A stretch of DNA of 12,460 bases, from positions 1 to 12,460 of the forward strand of contig PLTW01000130.1 in assembly GCA_003164655.1 (NCBI GenBank), given 5' to 3'. The notes beneath the pieces are model-generated. The model did no database searches. It worked only from the letters and a program-made list of their open reading frames with translations, and was not told where the DNA came from. Below are positions 7,007 to 12,460 of the stretch, in pieces (position 1 is the stretch's first letter; every line of letters starts with the position of its first letter). Made by a program: the position numbers and the translations under genes. The stretch is from Actinomycetota bacterium. Lineage in GTDB: Bacteria > Actinomycetota > Thermoleophilia > UBA2241.

Positions 7007-7183
7007 CGGCAGCATGTGCGTCCTCTCGCCCGTGGCCATGAACGAACTGCGAAGGGCATCACCTTCTACGGTGCCGCGCACCTTGACCAGAGCGCGAGTG
7101 CCGAAGAGCTCAACCGAGTCGGCCATGACGACGCGAGCCCAGCCGCCCGTGCTGGGGCGCTTCTCCGATATGGCGGTGAAGCG
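7007..7183 (-). pseudogene. remnant of a DUF1905-like protein
   Basis: One minus-strand frame reads RFTAISEKRP-STGGWARVVM followed by ADSVELFGTRALVKVRGTVE, then GDALRSSFMATGERTHMLP. This resembles the first 60 or so residues of the DUF1905 (YdeI-associated) domain, where GTRG.VKVRGTV.G..FRSS.M..GDGTHMLPV is typical. The resemblance stops after HMLP, seven bases from the stop of the convergent LUD gene, and the second half of the domain is absent. No start codon or ribosome site precedes the homologous part: the only in-frame ATG (7126) is inside the domain. It therefore looks like a deletion remnant. Recognition is from memory of the family pattern. Confidence 0.5.
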
Positions 7184-7258
7184 CCTGTCCGACCCGTCTC
7201 CTCGCCTGCCTTCGATCCTCTGTTCCCTCGGTGGCGACCCACCGCAGCCGTCGATGTC

Positions 7259-7275
7259 CCGGCCGTTCCGGCCGG
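7259..7275 (-). terminator. GC-rich hairpin downstream of the decarboxylase
   Basis: A perfect 7-bp inverted repeat CCGGCCG with a 3-nt loop lies 43 nt after the decarboxylase stop. No U-tract follows on either strand, so if it ends transcription it would be of the U-less type common in high-GC genomes. The rest of 7184-7317 shows nothing else I can name. Confidence 0.35.
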
Positions 7276-7317
7276 CTGTCCGAGCGAGTCGCGACCCCTA
7301 TGCCACCGCCGTGCTCT

Positions 7318-8655
7318 TCAGCCCAGATCGTCAAGCACGAGATCGACGTCGTCGCGGCTCGTCAGCGGGTTGACGAAACACAGGCGCAGTACGGTCTCGC
7401 CGGCGTGCCTGGTGGGGATGGCGAAGGCCAGGCCGCGCTGCAAGGCCTGCGCCGACCAGGCGTCGTAGTCTGCCGACCCCCAGCCACAGCGGCGCACGAG
7501 CAAGACGGTGAGCGCCGGGTCGAGGACGAGCTCCAGATGAGGACGCCGGGAGACCTGCTCGGCGGCGTAGGCGGCGATCGCAAAGCAGCAGTCGACGGCC
7601 TCCGCATAGGCGTCCCAGCCGTAGGCCTGCAGTGAGACCCACAGGGGCACGCCGCGGATGCGCCGCGTGAGATGGATGGCGAGGTCCGAGGGGTTGTCGC
7701 CACCCTCCGCCGCCAGCCAGTCGAGGTAGTCGGCCTCCTGGGTGAGAGCCCGCCGCACCGCCGCCGCATCACGGTAGAGCACGGCGGCACAGTCGAAGGG
7801 CGCATAGAGCCATTTGTGAGGGTCGACGATGAAGGAGTCGGCTCGCTCGATGCCGGTGAACAAGGGGCGAGCCCGAGACCCAAGCAGGGCGGCGCCACCG
7901 TAAGCGCCGTCGACGTGCAGCCAGATGCCGCGGTCGCCGCAGAGGTCGGCAACACCGGCAAGGTCGTCGATGGCGCCGTTGTTGGTGGCCCCCGCGGTGG
8001 CCACGACGGCCACCACGTTGTCGGCGTCGCGACCGTCGAGGGCCACAGCCAGCGTCTCGCGGGTGAGACGTCCGTAGTCATCGGCCGGCGGCGCCGCGAG
8101 GCACTCACAACCCATGACGTGTGCCGCCGCCGCCACCGAAGAGTGCGCCGAGGCGCCGGCGACGATGACCTGCCGAGACGAGGTCAGGTAGCGTTCGCCG
8201 CGGGCGGCGACCAGGGCGCTCAACGTGGCGATCGAACCGCCGCTGACGAAGGTCCCCCCGGCGCTGTCCGGAAACCCTGCGACGTCGGCCAGCCAGCGGA
8301 TCACGGCGTCTTCGGCGTCGGCGGCCAAGCCGGCCTCGAGACGGCTGCCGCCGTAGACCGTGGCCGCCGGGAGGGCCATGTCGGCGATCGCCGAGGCGAC
8401 TGTCGGTGTCCCGGGGATGAAGGCCAGGTAGCGCGGATGGTCGGGCGGCACGGCGGTGGGCAGCACGACGCCGAGCAGCAGCTCGATCGCCGCCTCGATG
8501 CCGATGCCCCGGCCGCTGAGCCCGGGCAGCGTCGTCGCCGCGGCTGGTGGCAAGACGGCCTCGCGATCGGCAAGCCGGGCCAAAGACCAGGCCAGCACCC
8601 GCTGCGCAGCGGCCACGTCGGCTGGTGTCGGTTCGTGCATCGACATGGCCGTCAT
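7318..8655 (-). CDS. PLP-dependent group II amino-acid decarboxylase
   Basis: This 445-aa cytoplasmic enzyme belongs to the aromatic-L-amino-acid/glutamate decarboxylase family (fold type I PLP), expected to convert an amino acid to its amine plus CO2. Key residues: the Schiff-base lysine Lys281 in VDPHKWLYAPF, Asp249 in LHVDGAYGG that pairs with the pyridine nitrogen, and His171 in GASAHSSV that stacks on the ring. The early motif DHPRYLAFIPGTP is typical of the AADC-like branch. The substrate cannot be decided; tyrosine, tryptophan and other substrates occur in this branch. The start is uncertain among ATGs at 8655, 8646 and 8640, none with a Shine-Dalgarno site. The longer in-frame extension to 8748 looks non-coding. 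It stands alone, followed by a hairpin. Confidence 0.87.
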   Translation of the reverse strand: MTAMSMHEPTPADVAAAQRVLAWSLARLADREAVLPPAAATTLPGLSGRGIGIEAAIELLLGVVLPTAVPPDHPRYLAFIPGTPTVASAIADMALPAATVYGGSRLEAGLAADAEDAVIRWLADVAGFPDSAGGTFVSGGSIATLSALVAARGERYLTSSRQVIVAGASAHSSVAAAAHVMGCECLAAPPADDYGRLTRETLAVALDGRDADNVVAVVATAGATNNGAIDDLAGVADLCGDRGIWLHVDGAYGGAALLGSRARPLFTGIERADSFIVDPHKWLYAPFDCAAVLYRDAAAVRRALTQEADYLDWLAAEGGDNPSDLAIHLTRRIRGVPLWVSLQAYGWDAYAEAVDCCFAIAAYAAEQVSRRPHLELVLDPALTVLLVRRCGWGSADYDAWSAQALQRGLAFAIPTRHAGETVLRLCFVNPLTSRDDVDLVLDDLG

Positions 8656-8830
8656 GGTACAGGCGGACGGCGCCCAGCCCAAGGTGGCGGCGGGAGCGTC
8701 AACGAGTGACCTGGAGTGGCGCAGCGCAGCGCCGCGTTCGTCTGCCATACGTTTGCCCGTAAGGTTTCGGCACGCGATCGCAGCACGATCGATGACCAGG
8801 AACGTCGAGACGAGCCTGCCGACACGACAC

Positions 8831-8888
8831 GAGGACCCTCCCTGCGGTTGTGGCCTCGATGGCCACGAACCGACAGGAGAGGGTCCTC
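8831..8888 (-). repeat. structured hairpin element, copy 1 (3' of the small exported protein gene)
   Basis: Read on the minus strand, the arms GAGGACCCTCTCCTG and CAGGGAGGGTCCTC pair with one bulged base. The stem continues as CGGTT/AACCG and GTGGCC/GGCCAC around the loop ATCGA, giving about 25 base pairs in 58 nt. It begins 30 nt after the stop of the gene at 8919-9362. A second copy with the same shape and compensatory changes is at 11963-12021. No U-tract follows, so it is not a classical intrinsic terminator. Confidence 0.75.
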
Positions 8889-8918
8889 ACCTGTCACGAG
8901 GTCGGCGCGAAGCGCTGG

Positions 8919-9362
8919 CTAGGCAGCCTCGCGCTTCTGCTCTGCGGTCTGGTAGCTGGAGAACCGTGCCGGCTGACTGATGGACATGGCCGAGGCCGGC
9001 CGGCGCCGATCGGCGACCATGGCATAAACGGCGCCGCCGATGACCAGCACAAGCAGCGCCGCGACGCCCACGCCCGCCGCGCTCCGACCTGCGCTGGGCA
9101 CGATCACCGACATGCCGCGGCTGTAGGTCTTGGCGACCTGGGGGCTGGCGCCTTTGGTCGCCGCCCAGCCGACGCTCCCGGCGCGGGGGATGTGGGCGCT
9201 GGCGAACGCGACGCTCGCCGGCACCGTAGCCGCCCCGGCGCTTGCCTGGTGGACGACGGGGGCGCCGCGCGGAGCGATGAAGGGGCTGGCCGCGAAAGCC
9301 GGCGCGGCCGCCACGGCGGTCGCGATCAGGGTGAGGACCAGAACAACCAGTAGACGCTTCAT
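8919..9362 (-). CDS. small exported, membrane-anchored protein of unknown family (paralogue 1)
   Basis: This 147-aa protein has no recognised function. A signal peptide (MKRLLVVLVL..., likely cleaved after AFA at about 24) is followed by an Ala/Ser/Val-rich exported region at 25-93 containing YSRGM at 80-84. One membrane helix lies at about 94-117, then a cytoplasmic basic stop-transfer ADRRRP at 117-122 and a short polar tail with SSYQ. This predicts type I topology. The ATG has a good ribosome site, AGGAG at 6-nt spacing. The paralogue at 12053-12457 shares the signal peptide almost base for base, plus SRGM and ADRRRP. Both genes carry the same hairpin 3'. An imperfect palindrome TTGACA-N2-TGTCAA lies 22 bp upstream, a possible operator. 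A divergent LAL regulator gene follows across the intergenic region. Confidence 0.8.
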   Translation of the reverse strand: MKRLLVVLVLTLIATAVAAAPAFAASPFIAPRGAPVVHQASAGAATVPASVAFASAHIPRAGSVGWAATKGASPQVAKTYSRGMSVIVPSAGRSAAGVGVAALLVLVIGGAVYAMVADRRRPASAMSISQPARFSSYQTAEQKREAA

Positions 9363-9681
9363 CGTGGGCTCCTCTCACATGCGGTTGACACCTGTCAAAG
9401 AGGAGACTAGGCCGGCAACGGCCGCCGGTCGTCACCCGCGGCGGGTGATTGGCGCGCCGCCGCGGGTGCGGCCGACGTCCCGCCCTCATCCCCCGGGGGC
9501 GGGTCACACCGATCAGCCGCGGCGACACCCCGGAACCGGCCAGGGTGCGCGGCGTCGCCTCGCGCAGCCCACCATACTGGTACCACGAACACTATCGTGA
9601 GAAGGTAATGATAATGACGTTGTGAGCCGGAGCCGAGCCTAGTAGGCTGGATCGGCCAGGCACCGGCGCCGCGGGGAACTC
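9363..9681. promoter_or_regulatory. divergent control region between paralogue 1 and the LAL regulator
   Basis: This 319-bp region has no gene. Besides the palindrome at 9385-9398 it contains CACCCGC-G-GCGGGTG at 9433-9447 with a further GCGGGTG half-site 21 bp on (9462-9468). A GC-rich hairpin CCCGCCC/GGGCGGG spans 9479-9503, and an inverted repeat CACGA-N6-TCGTG lies at 9584-9599. Just after the last one is the most AT-rich spot, with GATAAT at 9610-9615, a reasonable -10 for the regulator gene; the -35 is weak. The several inverted repeats suggest a regulated divergent promoter. Confidence 0.4.
9385..9398. promoter_or_regulatory. palindrome TTGACA-N2-TGTCAA upstream of paralogue 1
   Basis: A 6-2-6 inverted repeat lies just upstream of the ribosome site of the small exported protein gene. 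It could be an operator for a dimeric repressor. The TTGACA half read on the minus strand could also be a -35 box, but no matching -10 sequence lies 17 bp below. Function is inference. Confidence 0.35.
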
Positions 9682-11949
9682 ATGGGAGACAGAGACGGCG
9701 AGAGGGCGATCGACGCGGGCACCGTGCCTGCAGGGGCACAGCCGCAGACTCAGCCGACCATCTCGCCGCTGCCGTCCAGGCTGGGGCCGCCTCGCACCCA
9801 TATGCGCCTTGCAAGGCGCCGCGTCCTGTGCGATTCCCTGAGCCGCTCCACCGCCCCGCTCGTGCTCCTGTCGGCCCCCGCCGGCTGGGGCAAGACCACG
9901 GCGTTGCTGCAGTGGGTCGCAGCCGAGAACCGGCCCGTCGCCTGGCTGCGTCTCGACGCCGGTGACAATGATAGTGTCCTGCTGCTCACCGCCCTGATCG
10001 CCGTTCTCGGCTCGGTGGCTCCCGTCGACCCCTCGCTTGGGGAGTCCCTCCAGGTAGCCGCTCCGCCGGTCTGGGAGCGCATCGTTCCTCGCCTTGCCGC
10101 GGCACTGATGGCGGCCCCTGCGTTTCTGCTCGTGCTCGACGACGCCCAGCACGTCGTCAGTCCGGAATGCTGGCGGATCATCGAGACGCTGCTCGACAGC
10201 CTGCCTGCGGGAGCCGGGATGGTCGTCTCGACGCGCCTCGACCCGCCGCTGCCGCTCGCCCGGCTGCGAGCGGCCGGGGCTCTTGCCACGTTTCGCGGCG
10301 CCGAGCTTGCGTTCGACCGCACCGAGACCGAGGAGCTGCTCGGTCTGCTCGACGTCTCCCTTGCGATCGACGACCTTGACGCCCTGCTGCGCGCAACCGA
10401 AGGCTGGGCGACCGGCCTGCAGCTGGCTGGCGCATCCATCCGCGGCCGCGCCGCCGACGAGCCCCTCGCGGCGGTGCACGGCGATGTGCACGAGATCGCG
10501 AGCTATCTGCTCAGCGAGGTGTTCGCCATCCAGACCTCCGCCACGCAGGAGTTCCTGCTGCGGACCTCGGTCATGTCGCGCTTCTCGGCGCCCCTCTGCC
10601 AAGCCGTGACCGGCCGTCGTGACGTTCAGGCCGTGCTCGCGCGACTGGCCGACGAGAACCTCTTCATCTCAGCCGAAGACGACCGCGACTGGTGGTATCG
10701 CTACCACCAGCTTTTCGGCGAGTTTCTGCGGGCCGAGCTCGAACGTCGCGAGCCCGACGCCGTCGCCGACCTTTGTCGCAGAGCCGGCGAGTGGTACCTC
10801 GACGTGGGCGACGTGCCCCAGGCCATCGGCTACCTGCTGCAGGCAGGCGACCACGACCGGGCCGCTACGGTTGTGTCCGCGAGCTGGACGGGCTACTGGC
10901 AGCGTGGCCAGAGCGAGACCGTACGCCGCATGCTCCAGACGTTCGGCGACGAGCAGATCCGCGCCCACGTCGAACTCACGCTCACAGCCGGCTGGGTGTA
11001 CTCCGCGATCGGCGATCCGCAGGCGGCGCGGCGCTGGATACCGGCCGCCTGCCGCACCCGCGTCGACGACAGTCCTTCGCCCGACGGCGCCGTGTCGCTG
11101 CGCAGCTCACAGGCTCTGCTGCGGGCCACGCTGGCGCCCGACGGCGTGGCCCGCATGCGGCAGGATGCCGAGCTTGCCGCCAGACTCGAGAGCAGCCCCG
11201 GCTCGAACTGGTATGCGGAGGCCCAGTGTCACCTGGGCACGGCTCTCTGGCTGACAGGTGTCGAGACGCGGGCCGTGCGCCACCTCGAGCTCGCGGTGCG
11301 CGAGGGCGCGGCCGCCAACCAGGCCATTGAGATCGCCTCGCTGGGGACGCTATCGCTGATCGCCGGCGACCGGGGCGAGTGGGACCACGCCAGGGAGTAC
11401 GCGCAGCGCGCCGAGGAGCGGCTGGTCGAGCTCGGCTTCGGCAGTCATCGCCGCACGTTGCCCCTGCTGCTCGCCCAGGCGCGGCTGCTGGCGCGGGCGG
11501 GCGACGTCGCGCTCGCCGAGCAGGCAGACAGGATCGCCGCCATTGCCGACGCGATGGTAACGGTGCCCTGGATGACAGCGCTCGCGGGCGTGATGGTCGG
11601 TGAGTGCTTTCTGGAGACGGGCGACATCGCAGAAGCCGCCGCCTGGAGCGGTCGAGCGCTCGCCGTGGCCAGAACCGGCGCCGATATCGGCATCCTCGAG
11701 GCCAGGCTGCAGCGCCTGCGCCTGGGCCTTCAGGGCCGCACACAGTCGGAGCCGATCTCGCCGGCCGAGCTGCGAGTCCTGGCGCTCCTGCCCACGCATC
11801 TGTCGCTCGCCCAGATGGCCGAGCAGCTCTGCGTGTCGACGAACACCGTGAAGACCCACAGCAAGGCGTTGTACCGTAAGCTGGGTGTGGCCTCGCGCGC
11901 CGCAGCCGTCGATGAGGCCCGCTCCCTGGGCCTGCTGCCGGGGCCGTAA
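9682..11949 (+). CDS. LAL-class (MalT-like) LuxR-family transcriptional regulator
   Basis: This 755-aa protein is a STAND-type ATP-dependent transcription regulator. An Ala/Pro-rich N-terminus is followed by the NTPase domain with Walker A SAPAGWGKTT at 64-73 and Walker B FLLVLDDAQ at 148-156. An arginine sensor-like VVSTRLDPP at 181-189 follows, with the winged-helix part near 320-350 (YRYHQLFGEFLR). A long helical repeat region (about 360-680) resembles the MalT/TPR-like sensor arm. The LuxR HTH is at about 692-750 (SPAELRVLALLP, LAQMAEQLCVSTNTVKTH). Length and order are close to MalT, slightly short. The ATG has a weak GGGGAA ribosome site. The gene is divergent from one small exported protein gene and convergent with its paralogue, making them candidate targets. 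The inducer is unknown. Confidence 0.92.
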   Translation: MGDRDGERAIDAGTVPAGAQPQTQPTISPLPSRLGPPRTHMRLARRRVLCDSLSRSTAPLVLLSAPAGWGKTTALLQWVAAENRPVAWLRLDAGDNDSVLLLTALIAVLGSVAPVDPSLGESLQVAAPPVWERIVPRLAAALMAAPAFLLVLDDAQHVVSPECWRIIETLLDSLPAGAGMVVSTRLDPPLPLARLRAAGALATFRGAELAFDRTETEELLGLLDVSLAIDDLDALLRATEGWATGLQLAGASIRGRAADEPLAAVHGDVHEIASYLLSEVFAIQTSATQEFLLRTSVMSRFSAPLCQAVTGRRDVQAVLARLADENLFISAEDDRDWWYRYHQLFGEFLRAELERREPDAVADLCRRAGEWYLDVGDVPQAIGYLLQAGDHDRAATVVSASWTGYWQRGQSETVRRMLQTFGDEQIRAHVELTLTAGWVYSAIGDPQAARRWIPAACRTRVDDSPSPDGAVSLRSSQALLRATLAPDGVARMRQDAELAARLESSPGSNWYAEAQCHLGTALWLTGVETRAVRHLELAVREGAAANQAIEIASLGTLSLIAGDRGEWDHAREYAQRAEERLVELGFGSHRRTLPLLLAQARLLARAGDVALAEQADRIAAIADAMVTVPWMTALAGVMVGECFLETGDIAEAAAWSGRALAVARTGADIGILEARLQRLRLGLQGRTQSEPISPAELRVLALLPTHLSLAQMAEQLCVSTNTVKTHSKALYRKLGVASRAAAVDEARSLGLLPGP

Positions 11950-11962
11950 AGCGATACGACGG

Positions 11963-12021
11963 GAGAGCCCTCCCTGAAGGTTGTGGTTTCGACAACCAGC
12001 AACCCGCAGGAGAGGGCCCTC
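11963..12021 (-). repeat. structured hairpin element, copy 2
   Basis: On the minus strand the arms GAGGGCCCTCTCCTG and CAGGGAGGGCTCTC pair, with one G.U wobble and one bulge. The upper stem GGTTG/CAACC and GGTT/AACC caps with the loop GTCGA. It starts 31 nt after the stop of the gene at 12053-12457 and ends 13 nt from the stop of the convergent LAL regulator. Compared with copy 1, the upper GGCC/GGCC pair is replaced by GGTT/AACC, a paired change. No U-tract is present on the minus side. Confidence 0.75.
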
Positions 12022-12052
12022 ACCTGCCGGCGACCCCTCTGCCAAGCAGCGG

Positions 12053-12457
12053 TCAGGCAGCCTTGCGCCCCCGATCGGCGGCGGACTTGTAGCTCGGGTA
12101 CCGCGCCGACTCGCTGCCGGACTGCGCCGGGACCGGCCGACGCCGGTCGGCGAGAATCGCAAAGCAGGCGATACCCGCCACCAGCGCCAGAAGCGCGGCG
12201 ACCGCCGCCGCGGTGGCGCCGCCATGAGTCGCGGAGGCCACGCTGTAGACCATGCCGCGGCTGTGAATCACGAAAGTGTGGACCGTCCTGCCCTGCGTAG
12301 TGGCAACGCCCGCGTTGCTCGCGTGGGAGGCGACGACGGTCTGCGCAGCGCTGGCGGCGTAGCCGGCCCCCTGCGGATCCCGATAGGCGTAGGCCGGCGC
12401 CGCCGCCACGGCGGTCGCGATCAGAGCAAGAACCAGAACAACCAGTAAACGCTTCAT
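12053..12457 (-). CDS. small exported, membrane-anchored protein of unknown family (paralogue 2)
   Basis: This 134-aa paralogue of the protein at 8919-9362 has an almost identical signal peptide (MKRLLVVLVLALIATAVAAA, cleavage likely after AYA at 24). The exported region is at 25-79 with HSRGM at 65-69. An Ala-rich membrane helix lies at about 80-102, with ADRRRP at 103-108 and a basic tail containing PSYKSAADRGRKAA. The middle region is diverged, while the signal peptide, SRGM, membrane exit and tail are kept, so the ends appear constrained. The ATG is 3 bp from the right edge, so its ribosome site and promoter are out of view. Convergent with the LAL regulator. Function unknown. Confidence 0.8.
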   Translation of the reverse strand: MKRLLVVLVLALIATAVAAAPAYAYRDPQGAGYAASAAQTVVASHASNAGVATTQGRTVHTFVIHSRGMVYSVASATHGGATAAAVAALLALVAGIACFAILADRRRPVPAQSGSESARYPSYKSAADRGRKAA

Positions 12458-12460
12458 CGT

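Noticed and set aside
8831..8888. Reading the hairpin as an ordinary intrinsic terminator
   Set aside because: No U-tract on either strand and far longer, more conserved structure than termination needs. A U-less terminator role remains possible.
1..12460. tRNA, rRNA, CRISPR array or insertion sequence
   Set aside because: I saw no tRNA-like cloverleaf, no regularly spaced direct repeats and no transposase-like protein in any frame.

Overview
The window is GC-rich, densely packed DNA. GTG starts are frequent, Shine-Dalgarno sites are AGGAGG-like, and operons are translationally coupled. It carries a PhoP/OmpR-type two-component system, a LAL-class LuxR regulator and a MerR-HTH/GAF/HD-GYP/GGDEF signalling protein. 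This points to a high-GC Gram-positive chromosome (Actinomycetota, possibly a deep lineage such as Thermoleophilia). The taxonomic call is inference from gene content and style; no rRNA or other marker gene is present.

Left part (1-3579, all minus strand): a response regulator (2504-3205) and its membrane sensor kinase (1037-2494) are followed by a MacB/LolD-type ABC ATPase (8-712). The first codons of the next gene, presumably the permease, run off the left edge. Two 11-bp-period direct repeats of the mycobacterial PhoP-box type lie upstream of the regulator gene and upstream of the ATPase gene, each about 31 bp from a -10-like element. This suggests the regulator controls both its own operon and the ABC exporter. 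A short arginine-rich leader ORF ends in a GTGA overlap with the ATPase start. A 76-aa protein with a CxxC motif (3349-3579) lies upstream of the regulator.

Middle part (3580-8655): a 775-aa soluble protein combines a DNA-binding-type HTH, GAF, HD-GYP (c-di-GMP hydrolysis), a Cache-like sensor and GGDEF (c-di-GMP synthesis). A stand-alone LUD-domain (LutC-like) protein follows. Then come a decayed DUF1905-like fragment and a group II PLP-dependent amino-acid decarboxylase, both on the minus strand.

Right part (8831-12460): a 755-aa LAL/MalT-type LuxR regulator sits between two paralogous small proteins on the minus strand (8919-9362 and 12053-12457). Each small protein has a near-identical signal peptide, an SRGM motif, one C-terminal membrane helix and an ADRRRP basic tail. 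Each gene is followed, 30-31 nt after its stop, by a ~58-nt near-perfect hairpin. The two hairpins share sequence and show compensatory base changes, and their wobble pairs indicate transcription of the minus strand. This duplicated 'small exported protein plus 3' structured RNA' unit is the best candidate here for something undescribed.
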